This document shows positions 15,861 to 23,956 of a stretch of 34,661 bases of DNA, piece after piece. The notes under the pieces are model-generated. The model was not told the DNA's origin. It searched no databases and saw nothing but the letters and a program-made list of their open reading frames with translations. Position numbers and translations under genes: made by a program. The stretch spans positions 1-34,661 of the forward strand of contig JBBIKS010000022.1 in the NCBI GenBank assembly GCA_037445375.1, in the 5' to 3' direction. The first letter of the stretch is position 1. Every line of letters begins with the position of its first letter. The stretch is from DYHD01 sp037445375 (GTDB lineage Bacteria; Nitrospirota; Thermodesulfovibrionia; Thermodesulfovibrionales; Dissulfurispiraceae).

Positions 15861-17092
15861 AATATCCTTACTATTACCTCATCTCCAGCATCCAGTCCCA
15901 TTTTATTACGTGGAATTATGACAGTGCCTTCTGCTTTTAAAAGCACAGATATAAGTCCAGATTTGCCAAGTATTGGATGAGCTATAAATTTGCCATCTTT
16001 ATTTTCAATGAAAACCCTTATATGGTCTTCTCTACCTGCAGCGGATGCAATATTTTTTGCCATCTTTGCTGTAATTGTCTTATTCTCAAACTTGTCATTA
16101 TTCAAGCCTGATAAGACATTTAAGACTGGACGGATAAAAAGGTCAAAACATACTGCCACTGCCACAGGGTGCCCAGGAAGACCAAAGATAGGGGTATTGT
16201 TTATAGCTCCGCCTATCATTGGTTTGCCAGGCTTCAATGACAATCCATGAAAGAGAACTCCTGGCGTGCCAATATCATTAATTATCTCAGCAACCATGTC
16301 CTTTGTGCCTGCCGATGTGCCCCCGCTGATTAGTACCATATCAGAATCAGACAGCGACTTCATTAAAATGTCTTTAAGTATTTCATATTCATCTCTGAAT
16401 ATCCCTTTCTTTATGGCGATACCGCCGCAATCATTTATCATGCCCATCAGCATAAATGAATTGATGTCTCTTATTTGCCCAAGATTTACGGGCATATCAT
16501 GTGCGACTATCTCATCTCCTGATGAGATTACCGAAACAAGCGGTTTTTTAAAAACAACCAGCTCAGTAATACCCACTCCGGCAAGGGCTCCAATGTCCTG
16601 AGTCCTCAATTTGCTGCCCTTGCGAATCATGATTTCATTAATGCTCAAGTCTTCACCTTTCTGAATGACATTTTCACCCGGAGCGATAGACTTGGTAACT
16701 TCAATCATTTCATCAGAGACTATCTGGGCATGCTCAAGCATAACAACTGCATCAGCACCAGAAGGCAGCATCCCTCCGGTCGGGATTCTAGCAGATTCAA
16801 GTTTTTCAACCTTGCAATCGGGAACGGCGCCCATCGCTATATCATATTTGAGGGCGACATAAGCAGGGAAACTCTCTGAGGCTCCAAAGGTATCAGCAGA
16901 ATTCAATGCATAACCATCAACCGTAGAGCGTGGAAAGGCTGGGAGATCTTCAGGTGAGACGATATCGACGGCTGCGATACGGCCGTAACAATCCTCTATT
17001 TTAAGCCGTTCCGATGGGATGTTGGCTTTCTTTAGATTGCTAATTACAAGTTTAAGTGCTTCAATCGGCAAAAGATAATTTTTATCAAACAT
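15857..17092 (-). CDS. moeA: Molybdopterin molybdenumtransferase
   Basis: MoeA inserts molybdate into adenylylated molybdopterin to complete the molybdenum cofactor. The 411-residue protein has all expected parts: an N-terminal region with RSTVDGYALNSADT, a beta-barrel section with IPTGGMLPSGADAVVMLEHA, the catalytic MogA-like domain with SSGDEI, ISGGTSAGTKD and GLPGHPVAVAVCFDLF, and a small C-terminal barrel. The ATG at 17092 (MFDKNYLLP) is preferred to an in-frame TTG four codons earlier; neither has a strong ribosome site. A TGAGC/GCTCA hairpin lies just upstream. Molybdoenzymes of anaerobes are often selenoproteins (formate dehydrogenase), which makes selenium metabolism in this organism plausible but does not show it. 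Confidence 0.96.
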   Translation of the reverse strand: MFDKNYLLPIEALKLVISNLKKANIPSERLKIEDCYGRIAAVDIVSPEDLPAFPRSTVDGYALNSADTFGASESFPAYVALKYDIAMGAVPDCKVEKLESARIPTGGMLPSGADAVVMLEHAQIVSDEMIEVTKSIAPGENVIQKGEDLSINEIMIRKGSKLRTQDIGALAGVGITELVVFKKPLVSVISSGDEIVAHDMPVNLGQIRDINSFMLMGMINDCGGIAIKKGIFRDEYEILKDILMKSLSDSDMVLISGGTSAGTKDMVAEIINDIGTPGVLFHGLSLKPGKPMIGGAINNTPIFGLPGHPVAVAVCFDLFIRPVLNVLSGLNNDKFENKTITAKMAKNIASAAGREDHIRVFIENKDGKFIAHPILGKSGLISVLLKAEGTVIIPRNKMGLDAGDEVIVRIF

Positions 17093-17245
17093 AATATTAA
17101 CCAAACATTCATGAGCTTTCGGCTCACAAAAGTGTATGAAAATTATTCTGCCATCCTTCGGTAGGCTCAGGATTACAGAAAGCTAAGGACATGCCTGCAG
17201 AACCATATTTCAATGTGTTCTGCCGTGAATTGTAAGATGTTATCA

Positions 17246-17261
17246 GTTACTTGCCAGCAAC
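17246..17261 (-). promoter_or_regulatory. Candidate SECIS hairpin for the small Cys-rich gene
   Basis: On the minus strand GUUGCU pairs with AGUAAC (one G-U wobble) around the tetraloop GGCA. Exactly 21 bases lie between the UGA (17277-17279) and the loop, the same offset and a similar GG-starting tetraloop as the SECIS at 3956-3973. Confidence 0.5.
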
Positions 17262-17378
17262 CTTGTTATCAGACTGTCAACAGCCCGGTTCACCGTGATT
17301 GCCGCAGCAATTCTTCCTTTTATAAATCTTTATTACATTATTTCTAAGAAGTAAAAATATCTTCTTTGAAAAAGGCAT
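17247..17378 (-). CDS. Small basic Cys-rich protein, CCGNHGEPGC motif, possibly ending in selenocysteine
   Basis: From the ATG at 17378 the frame reads a basic, hydrophobic N-terminus (MPFSKKIFLLLRNNVIKIYK) then RKNCCGNHGEPGC at residue 33, where a UGA occurs (17277-17279). If the UGA is a stop, the protein has 33 residues. If read as Sec, it continues -U-QSDNKVAGK to a TAA, giving 43 residues. From memory, short proteins with a CCGN-G-PGC motif occur in several anaerobic lineages; their function is unknown to me. The clustered cysteines suggest metal binding or redox. It lies between degP (148 bases upstream) and moeA, on the same strand. The ribosome site is weak, so the start is uncertain. 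The hairpin beyond the UGA supports the longer form. Confidence 0.5.
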
Positions 17379-17525
17379 CTTTACATGTAAATTTGTGAAA
17401 AAAGCCTTTATGTTTGGTTTCTTATCATCGCACATATCTGCTCCACAGATACCCTAATATCAGTTCTAAATTGAAAGTTCCTTTATAAAGGCTTGCTGCC
17501 TTGTATCTGTTTTAAGAGATATAAA

Positions 17526-18968
17526 TCAACTCGATGGCAGAGTAATATAAATATACGAACCATTCCTATATACAAGCATGACTATCTGCTTAAGATTCTT
17601 AATGCCTGCTATGATGTCTCTGTATTGAGTCAGATTGTTAATCTTTCGTTTATTAATCTCCGTAATGATATCATTTTTCTTCAAAACATTCTGAGCAGGA
17701 CTTCCGGTCTCAATATTGGTTACTATGACACCGTTAATGCCTTTCGGTATTTGTAGTGATTTTCTAATCTCAGGGCTAATATTCTGGACATTAACCCCTT
17801 TTAGAAGATTGCCCCTTTCGCCGGGCATTTTTTGTATCTCAGAAGGCAGTTCTAAAATATTAACTTTTATTGTTCTTATAGATTCATTTCTGATCAATTT
17901 GACAGGGACTTCCTTGCCGGGCGGTGAATTTGCTGCCATATTTCTTAAAACCGAAGGGTCGTTTACTTCCTTCCCATCAAACTCAATGATTACATCACCC
18001 CTAATAATGCCTGCTTTATATGCAGGACTCATTTCTGCAACATCTGCTACTAACACACCCTTGCCTTCTTTAAGATTGAATTGCCGTGTAAGTTCGGGGG
18101 TTAACTGCTGAACTGTAATGCCAAGCCATCCTCTGATAACCTTCCCATTCTTTACAAGATTCTCCATCACAGATTTTGCCATGTTACTTGGAATCGCAAA
18201 TCCAATCCCTTGATATCCCCCCGAGGTGCTGAATATAGCTGTATTTATCCCGATAAGCTCACCTCTTGCATTTACAAGTGCACCGCCTGAGTTTCCGGGA
18301 TTAATAGCGGCATCGGTCTGTATAAAATCTTCATAATCTGCAATCCCGACATTTGCCCTGCCTGTTGCGCTCACAATTCCAGATGTAACCGTCTGATTTA
18401 GCCCGAAAGGGTTGCCCACAGCTATAACAGTCTCGCCAACCCTCAATTTGTCGGAATCGCCCCATCTAATTACAGGAAGACGGTCTGCGCCAATCTTTAT
18501 GACAGCAATATCGGTTTTAGGATCAGTGCCTACAACCCTTCCCCTCAATTCCCTTTTATCGGATAATTTAATTATTATCTCATCAGCGCCTTTGATAACA
18601 TGATTGTTAGTAAGAATAAATCCATTTTTATCTACAATTACTCCGGAACCGAGATTTGTGGTTCTGTGTTCCCTTTTTTTTCTCATCTGATTCAAATCAT
18701 CACCAAAATATTTCCTGAAAAATGGGTCGTCAAAGAAGGGGTTTAGATATCCAGGCGTCTTTACTGTTCTTGTTGTTGAAATATTTACAACTGCAGGCCT
18801 CACAGCAGCAACGACCTCAGCCATTGCCTGTCCCGAGCGGGAGAGAATATCAATTGCTTCTTTAGAAATTTTTGGTTCTTCTGCATAAGCATTCTTTGAA
18901 AAGTCATAATATTCTGGCAAGATAAAAAGAGTTGCTAAAATAGTTATATATAACAACCACCCAATCAT
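17526..18968 (-). CDS. degP: DegP/HtrA-type periplasmic serine protease with two PDZ domains
   Basis: A 480-residue Do-family protease and chaperone that clears misfolded envelope proteins. An N-terminal hydrophobic segment acts as signal or anchor (WLLYITILATLFILP). The trypsin-like domain has the complete triad: His123 (TNNHVI), Asp153 (TDIAVIKI) and Ser227 (NPGNSGGAL). Two PDZ domains follow: one near residues 290-375 (RGWLGITVQQL, AGIIRGDVIIEFDGK), and a second at the C-terminus (KGINGVIVTNIETGSPAQ). The start is supported by AGGAGG 12 bases upstream. moeA and the small Cys-rich gene lie downstream on the same strand. Confidence 0.96.
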   Translation of the reverse strand: MIGWLLYITILATLFILPEYYDFSKNAYAEEPKISKEAIDILSRSGQAMAEVVAAVRPAVVNISTTRTVKTPGYLNPFFDDPFFRKYFGDDLNQMRKKREHRTTNLGSGVIVDKNGFILTNNHVIKGADEIIIKLSDKRELRGRVVGTDPKTDIAVIKIGADRLPVIRWGDSDKLRVGETVIAVGNPFGLNQTVTSGIVSATGRANVGIADYEDFIQTDAAINPGNSGGALVNARGELIGINTAIFSTSGGYQGIGFAIPSNMAKSVMENLVKNGKVIRGWLGITVQQLTPELTRQFNLKEGKGVLVADVAEMSPAYKAGIIRGDVIIEFDGKEVNDPSVLRNMAANSPPGKEVPVKLIRNESIRTIKVNILELPSEIQKMPGERGNLLKGVNVQNISPEIRKSLQIPKGINGVIVTNIETGSPAQNVLKKNDIITEINKRKINNLTQYRDIIAGIKNLKQIVMLVYRNGSYIYITLPSS

Positions 18969-19249
18969 TGATAATTAAACCTCCTAATGAATAACCACTT
19001 CATTTAGTTATTATTATACATTTAACTGTAAGAGTTAATAAACCCGCAAACGGACGGATTATCTACAGGAATTCACTATGAAACTTTATGTTAGGATAAG
19101 AAGCATCACCCCAAAGTATATATCCTTTTTAAGGTATTTACACATATAAAAATTCTGATTATAATAATATTATATAAGTTTTTTGAGCTATTTTTTGTTT
19201 TCTTTACCAATTGCTTCTTCTTGATGGAGGCGCTGAACGGAGGCAAAAA

Positions 19250-19300
19250 ATGGCAAAGCATATTAAATATGGTGTTTTACAAAATTGTTTTACAAAATAA
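19250..19300 (+). CDS. Possible 16-residue leader peptide upstream of pilZ
   Basis: An ATG at 19250 sits six bases after a perfect GGAGG (19239-19243) and opens a 16-codon frame, MAKHIKYGVLQNCFTK, ending in TAA at 19298-19300. That stop overlaps the AAGGA preceding the PilZ gene start at 19315, so the two could be translationally coupled. The frame runs through a 13-base tandem repeat. It could equally be chance; no known leader peptide family is recognised. Confidence 0.35.
   Translation: MAKHIKYGVLQNCFTK
19274..19298. repeat. Tandem 12/13-base direct repeat before pilZ
   Basis: GTTTTACAAAAT occurs at 19274-19285 and again at 19287-19298, separated by one T. This arrangement, one and a bit helical turns apart, could be a regulator site or a small duplication. 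Confidence 0.5.
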
Positions 19301-19314
19301 GGATACTTTAACTT

Positions 19315-19632
19315 ATGTTTCAAGATGATGAAAGAAGACAATATAATCGAATCCCCTATATTAATTCATTAACCTTTAAGCTTAGTGGTAGCACTCTAAC
19401 ATTGCCTGAAAAGTTTTTGAAAAATGCTGATATCCTGGATATAAGCAACGGCGGGGTGAAGATAAGAACTATGAGCATGGAAACTAATTTTGAAATAGGT
19501 TCCATTGTCTTTATTAATATTCCCTTACCAAAAATGCCGGTAATGATACCAACACTTGGCAAGGTTAAATGGATTAAACTTGATAATCTTAAAACTCGTC
19601 AGGTAGGTATTGAATTTATTAGACCTGAGTAA
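19315..19632 (+). CDS. PilZ-domain protein (c-di-GMP receptor candidate)
   Basis: A 105-residue stand-alone PilZ domain. The two c-di-GMP-binding motifs are present: the arginine motif RRQYNR near the N-terminus (residues 7-12) and DISNGGVKI (about residues 42-50). The rest is beta-barrel-like (GKVKWIKLDNLKTRQVGIEFI). Single-domain PilZ proteins relay cyclic-di-GMP to motility, polysaccharide or secretion targets. A second PilZ gene follows 89 bases downstream, so the pair may act together or derive from a duplication. Partners are not in the window. Confidence 0.88.
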   Translation: MFQDDERRQYNRIPYINSLTFKLSGSTLTLPEKFLKNADILDISNGGVKIRTMSMETNFEIGSIVFINIPLPKMPVMIPTLGKVKWIKLDNLKTRQVGIEFIRPE

Positions 19633-19721
19633 AGAATAGCCATGAGTATAAAAAACATAAAGCCATTTTAGTAATCAGGGCAATCAAGTTAAAACTGGTG
19701 CAAAGAGAGGAAATCGAAGCG

Positions 19722-20042
19722 ATGGAGAAAAATTATTATGAAAAAAGAATTAATGAACGTTTTCATTATGAAGGCAATGCAAGCTATATGAGGATGGGAG
19801 ATACTTCCAGTTTGCCTGATACAAGTTACTCAATGGCTGAGATCATTGATATAAGCAGTGGCGGTGTAAGGTTAAGGCTCAAGAATAATCTTATGCTAAA
19901 TGAAGGAACGTTGCTTATAGCCAAAGTCCCAATTCATGGTATTGCTGCAACTATGCCTACCATTGCAAGAGTTCAATGGGTTAGCGAAGAAAAAGAAAAA
20001 GTCGCATATCAAGCAGGTATCAAATTTCTGATGGGGAATTAA
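19722..20042 (+). CDS. Second PilZ-domain protein
   Basis: A 106-residue PilZ protein. The arginine motif appears as KRINERFHYEG and the second motif as DISSGGVRLRL, followed by VPIHGIAATMPTIARVQWV and a closing YQAGIKFL. Its plan matches the preceding gene (for example PTLGKVKW against PTIARVQW), which points to a tandem duplication with strong divergence. The ATG at 19722 follows GAGAGG; an in-frame GTG at 19698 would place that site inside the gene. A long hairpin begins one base after the stop. Confidence 0.86.
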   Translation: MEKNYYEKRINERFHYEGNASYMRMGDTSSLPDTSYSMAEIIDISSGGVRLRLKNNLMLNEGTLLIAKVPIHGIAATMPTIARVQWVSEEKEKVAYQAGIKFLMGN

Positions 20043-20043
20043 C

Positions 20044-20095
20044 AATCAAGATAAGTCGACAGAGATAGCGGAAATATTGTCGGCTTATCTTGATT
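20044..20095 (+). terminator. Long 18-bp stem-loop after the second pilZ gene
   Basis: AATCAAGATAAGTCGACA (20044-20061) pairs with 20078-20095 at all 18 positions, with one G-U wobble and a 16-base loop. It starts immediately after the TAA. There is no T run, but a second hairpin (AAAATGCT 20103-20110 with AGCATTTT 20123-20130) follows and ends in TTTTCT. Together they probably end transcription and protect the mRNA 3' end. Confidence 0.7.
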
Positions 20096-20230
20096 CACTC
20101 ACAAAATGCTATAAGCTATATGAGCATTTTCTGCTGTTTCAATCTCCCAACCATCGTGCCACAATCTAAAAAGTTAAAAAGCCTGCCGAAGCAGTTTATT
20201 TGAGACAAAAAATGCGTTTAATCCTGATAT

Positions 20231-20356
20231 AGCAGGCATGGGTAACCGAAAACCTTTGTCCTGAAACACCAACTTAGTGTCAGTGTCAGTGTCAGTGACA
20301 GCGATAAGTATAAGAGACTATTTTTACACTTATACTGACACTAAATCATGCCCGCT
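20231..20356. repeat. Nested inverted repeat with GTGTCA hexamer expansion
   Basis: TTAGTGTCAGT (20274-20284) pairs with ACTGACACTAA (20334-20344). Inside, AGTATAAG (20307-20314) pairs with CTTATACT (20329-20336). Outside, AGCAGGCATG (20231-20240) pairs with CATGCCCGCT (20347-20356) at nine of ten positions. The left arm contains GTGTCA three times in tandem (20277-20294). It lies between the converging pilZ and hsp20 genes and has no coding content. Confidence 0.6.
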
Positions 20357-20419
20357 GAATAAAAATCCAATCGCATTTTTCGGGTTGAGACACACAAAAA
20401 ACACGATGATAAAAAGCCC

Positions 20420-20911
20420 TTATTCAGTTTTTATCGCGACTTTCTTTGTCTCTTTTATAGCTTCTGCCGTTTTAGGAAGCTTGATAGTAAGCACTCCTTT
20501 TTTAAACTCAGCCTCTACCTTGTCAGCGTCAATCTCTGCTGGCAAAGAAATAGTTCTGCAGAATGAACCATATGAACGTTCCATGCGATAATAGCTTTTT
20601 GCCTTTTCCTCTTTTTCCTCTTTCTTTTCACCCTTAATGGTCAATGAATCCTTGCCGAGAGATACATCTATATCCTTATCTTCCATGCCGGGAAGTTCAG
20701 CAGATATGACAATCTCTTTGTCAGTCTCTGATATATCTACACTCGGATTGAAAGCGGCAAATTTTCTCTCAAAAGGTTCAATATCAAACCCCTTAAAGAA
20801 GTTATCAAAAAGCCTGTCCATCTCATCCCTAAAAAAAGTAAATGGTTCATACGCTTCCCTTTTGATAGGAAATCCTCTTCTCCCAAAAGGCAATAAACTT
20901 TTCATAGACAT
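20420..20911 (-). CDS. Small heat-shock protein, Hsp20/alpha-crystallin family
   Basis: A 163-residue holdase chaperone. The N-terminal arm (RDEMDRLFDNFFKGF) is the usual oligomerisation region of class A sHsps. The alpha-crystallin domain runs from about residue 54 (NPSVDISETDKEIVISAELPGMEDKDIDV) to LPAEIDADKVEAEFKKGVLTIKLPK, which includes the conserved GVLTIKLPK hallmark. The C-terminal extension is short and charged, and I see no classical I-x-I motif. AAAGGAGG precedes the start. It is divergent from the M16 peptidase pair. No CIRCE-type operator was seen. Confidence 0.95.
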   Translation of the reverse strand: MSMKSLLPFGRRGFPIKREAYEPFTFFRDEMDRLFDNFFKGFDIEPFERKFAAFNPSVDISETDKEIVISAELPGMEDKDIDVSLGKDSLTIKGEKKEEKEEKAKSYYRMERSYGSFCRTISLPAEIDADKVEAEFKKGVLTIKLPKTAEAIKETKKVAIKTE

Positions 20912-21032
20912 AGCGGATTACCTCCTTTTTTTTGAGGAAATTTATTCAAGTCAAAGACCTGAAGGGCTTACTTAATTTATTATTTCATTTTATCCAATCT
21001 GAAATCAAGATCTGAAAAATAGAGATTTAAGG

Positions 21033-21063
21033 TTGTCATTGTGAGAAAAATAAAGCAATCTCA
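21033..21063. repeat. Degenerate fragment of a dispersed GTCATTG...GCAATCTCA repeat
   Basis: TTGTCATTGTGAG, a short spacer, then AAGCAATCTCA matches, on the opposite strand, the repeat within 28846-28905. It lies in the divergent intergenic region between hsp20 and the M16 genes. Confidence 0.5.
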
Positions 21064-21152
21064 GTTCTTTACAATTTCAGCATGAATGGCTGCTGTCTTA
21101 TTTTTTTGAAAAATTGTATTTACATCCCTCAATTTGTTAAATTTAATTAGCG

Positions 21153-22502
21153 ATGCAACAAATAGTGGTTTTAATAATATTATATTTTTTGCTGCTTCCA
21201 GCCGCCGCAGAGCCTTCTGCCAAAGAACACAAACTTGACAATGGCTTAAAGGTTCTAATTATCGAAGACAATAAGTCTCCTTTAGCCACTTTTCAAATCT
21301 GGTACAGGGTGGGATCAAAAGACGAGCCTCATGGAAAGACTGGCATCAGCCATCTATTAGAGCACATGATGTTTAAGGGGACTAAAAATTATGGCTCTAA
21401 AGAGTTTACAAATATAATTCAGAAAAATGGTGGGGTTGATAATGCCTTTACTACTAAGGATTATACGATGTATTACCAGACACTCTCCTCGTCCCGAATT
21501 CATATATCACTTGACCTCGAATCAGACAGAATGAACAATCTCCTTTTAAATCCAAATGATGTCGAGTTGGAAAAAATGGTCGTAATGGAAGAAAGGAGGA
21601 TGAGATATGAGGATGACCCTCATAATTCCTTGTTTGAAGAAGTTGTTGCTGCCTCATTCAAGGTGCATTCCTATCGATGGCCTATTATTGGCTGGATGTC
21701 AGATATCGCCGCCATCAGCAGAGAAGACATTTATCAGCATTACAAAAGGTTTTACTGTCCGGATAATGCATTCATTGTTGTTTCAGGTGATGTATCAGAG
21801 CAAAGCATAATCCCTATGATAAAAAGCAAATTCGGGCAAATTCCTTCGTGCAGGAGCAGCTCTGCAGCCACTCACCAAACCGCTGTCTCCGAACGAAGTG
21901 GGAAATTAGATTACATAATGGTAGAGCCGGAACAAAAAGGACAGAAAAGACTTTACCTGAAAAAAGAAGCCGAACTGCCTTATATGCTCATAGCGTATCA
22001 TACCCCTTCATTTCCTCACGAAGACAGCTATGCACTTGAAGTTTTATCCATTATACTTTCGGGCGGAAAGAGTTCAAGATTATACAGAGAAATTATCTAT
22101 GAAAAAAGGCTTGCCCTCAATATATTTGCAGAATATTACGGGCTTTATAAAAATCCCTTTCTTTTTCTTTTCGGTGCTACAGCATCCCCACATAGCAATA
22201 TTGAGGATCTCGAAAAGGCAATCTATGAAGAGATTGATAAGATTAAAAAAGAGCCTCCTGCCATAAAAGAGGTTCAAAAGGCAAAAAATCAGATCGAGTC
22301 TTCCTTTGTTTTTGCACAGGACTCCAATTTTTCAAAAGGGCTTTACACCGGTATTTTTGAGCTTCATGGAGATTCCAGACTCATTGATAAGTATCTTGAA
22401 GGAATGAGAAAGGTTAGCCCCAAAGATGTCCATAGAGTGGCAAATAAATACCTGATTGAAGACAAAAAAACCGTCGGTATTTTGATACCGATAAAGAAAT
22501 AA
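21153..22502 (+). CDS. M16 zinc peptidase, catalytic subunit type
   Basis: A 449-residue M16B peptidase with a signal peptide (MQQIVVLIILYFLLLPAAA). The inverted zinc motif HXXEH is intact at His67, Glu70 and His71 (GISHLLEHMMFKGT), and the distal glutamate ligand is in the VVMEERRM segment (about residues 144-150). Both halves of the M16 fold are present. The next gene, two bases downstream, encodes a partner lacking the motif, the usual active/inactive heterodimer arrangement. It probably degrades peptides in the periplasm. No strong Shine-Dalgarno is seen before the ATG. Confidence 0.95.
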   Translation: MQQIVVLIILYFLLLPAAAEPSAKEHKLDNGLKVLIIEDNKSPLATFQIWYRVGSKDEPHGKTGISHLLEHMMFKGTKNYGSKEFTNIIQKNGGVDNAFTTKDYTMYYQTLSSSRIHISLDLESDRMNNLLLNPNDVELEKMVVMEERRMRYEDDPHNSLFEEVVAASFKVHSYRWPIIGWMSDIAAISREDIYQHYKRFYCPDNAFIVVSGDVSEQSIIPMIKSKFGQIPSCRSSSAATHQTAVSERSGKLDYIMVEPEQKGQKRLYLKKEAELPYMLIAYHTPSFPHEDSYALEVLSIILSGGKSSRLYREIIYEKRLALNIFAEYYGLYKNPFLFLFGATASPHSNIEDLEKAIYEEIDKIKKEPPAIKEVQKAKNQIESSFVFAQDSNFSKGLYTGIFELHGDSRLIDKYLEGMRKVSPKDVHRVANKYLIEDKKTVGILIPIKK

Positions 22503-22504
22503 AT

Positions 22505-23956
22505 ATGCACAAAGCACTTAATGACAAAAAAATACTTTTTGGGCTTGATTATCTTAAAATTACCCGATATTATAGGAAACTTACTTTTTGTTTTCTATCT
22601 TTCTTTTTATCTCTAATTGTTGGCATCTCCTTCCTGCCGTATTCAATCTACGCGCTCGATTTCAAAAAATCTTCACCTGCTGACGGTTTTACCCTTCTGC
22701 ATACTGAAAGGCACGCATTGCCAATAATTGCAGTGACTCTCTTGATAAAAGCATCGCCCTTGAATGAAGAAATGCAGAAAGCGGGAACTGCAAATCTTAC
22801 CGCCAAGCTGCTTAAGGAAGGAACCGTTAAAAGAAAGTCTGCCGATATCGGTGAAGAGATAGAGTTTATCGGTGCATCACTCGATGCCTCAGTAAACAGA
22901 GACTACACGACTATTACCCTTACAGTTCTTAAGAAGGACTTGGAAAAGGGATTCGAGATATTCTCCGATATTCTTCTGAATCCTACATTTTCGGAAATTG
23001 AGATCAAAAGAAAAAAAGACTTGATAAAGGGGGCACTTAAACAAAGCGAAGAAGAACCATCCTTTACGGCCAGTAGGGTTTTTAAACACAAGGTCTTTGG
23101 CAGTCACCCTTATGGAAGGCTTGTCGAAGGTGATACTGAAAGGCTCGATAATATTCAAAGGGATGATATTGTAAAATTTTATAATGAATACTACCTGCCA
23201 AAGAATTCTATCCTTTCTATCGTAGGCGACATAACGGGCAGTGAAATTAATGCCCTTCTAAACAAATATCTGAAAGAGTGGTTTAACAGGCAAAAAAATA
23301 AAGATACAATTTCAAAATCACCTCTATCAAATGAACTGCCGAATACCAATACACCGCCAAAAATTACTTTAATTGAGAAGGATATCTCTCAGGCAAATAT
23401 TATATTAGGTCATAAAGGTATCAGCAGAGACAACCCTGATTACTATGATGTAATTGTTATGAATTATCTCTTGGGCGGCGGCGGTTTTGCTTCACGGCTT
23501 ATGAAGGTTATCCGGGATGAGATGGGGCTAACATACTCAATTTATAGTTCATTTGCAGCAAACAAGGAGCCTGGAGAATTCTTTGTAGAGGTTCAGACTA
23601 AACATGAATTAGCTCAAATCGTAATAAAAGAGATATTAAAACAAATGCAAAGCATGAGAGCTGAGATTATAATTGATCAGGAACTTGAGGATGCAAAGGC
23701 ATTTCTTACTGGTGGCTTCCCAAGAAGGCTTGATACAACCAGAAAGATAGCGGATTTTCTTGCTGTAGTAGAGTGTTATAGATTAGGAGATGATTATATT
23801 AAAAAATACCCGGAATATATAAATAATGTAACAAAAGAAGCCGTTCAAAGGGCCGCTATCAAATACCTTAAACCTGATGATTATGTCCTTGTGATAGCAG
23901 GCAAGAAAGAAAAAATTGATTTAACGAATATTGAGCAGACTAAAAATATCAAATAA
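22505..23956 (+). CDS. M16 peptidase-like protein, non-catalytic partner
   Basis: A 483-residue M16-fold protein with an N-terminal membrane or signal segment (about residues 27-50). At the position of HXXEH it reads NLTAK (residues 97-101 in AGTANLTAKLLKEGT), so no zinc can be bound. The C-terminal half keeps the family's substrate-pocket region (GGFPRRLDTTRKIADFLAVVECYRLG). It begins two bases after the catalytic subunit and is almost certainly its heterodimer partner. Its 3' end overlaps the converging aroD by 36 bases. Confidence 0.94.
   Translation: MHKALNDKKILFGLDYLKITRYYRKLTFCFLSFFLSLIVGISFLPYSIYALDFKKSSPADGFTLLHTERHALPIIAVTLLIKASPLNEEMQKAGTANLTAKLLKEGTVKRKSADIGEEIEFIGASLDASVNRDYTTITLTVLKKDLEKGFEIFSDILLNPTFSEIEIKRKKDLIKGALKQSEEEPSFTASRVFKHKVFGSHPYGRLVEGDTERLDNIQRDDIVKFYNEYYLPKNSILSIVGDITGSEINALLNKYLKEWFNRQKNKDTISKSPLSNELPNTNTPPKITLIEKDISQANIILGHKGISRDNPDYYDVIVMNYLLGGGGFASRLMKVIRDEMGLTYSIYSSFAANKEPGEFFVEVQTKHELAQIVIKEILKQMQSMRAEIIIDQELEDAKAFLTGGFPRRLDTTRKIADFLAVVECYRLGDDYIKKYPEYINNVTKEAVQRAAIKYLKPDDYVLVIAGKKEKIDLTNIEQTKNIK

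Noticed and set aside
19224..19328. 34-codon open frame starting MEALNGG upstream of pilZ
   Set aside because: No ribosome site in front of its ATG, and it overlaps both the better-supported 16-codon leader frame and the pilZ start.
20130..20200. Possible degenerate c-di-GMP (GEMM) riboswitch after the pilZ genes
   Set aside because: Fragments such as GCCTGCCGAAGCAG recall the GEMM 3' half, but the conserved GGCAAA and GCAAAGCC core is missing and no plus-strand gene follows.
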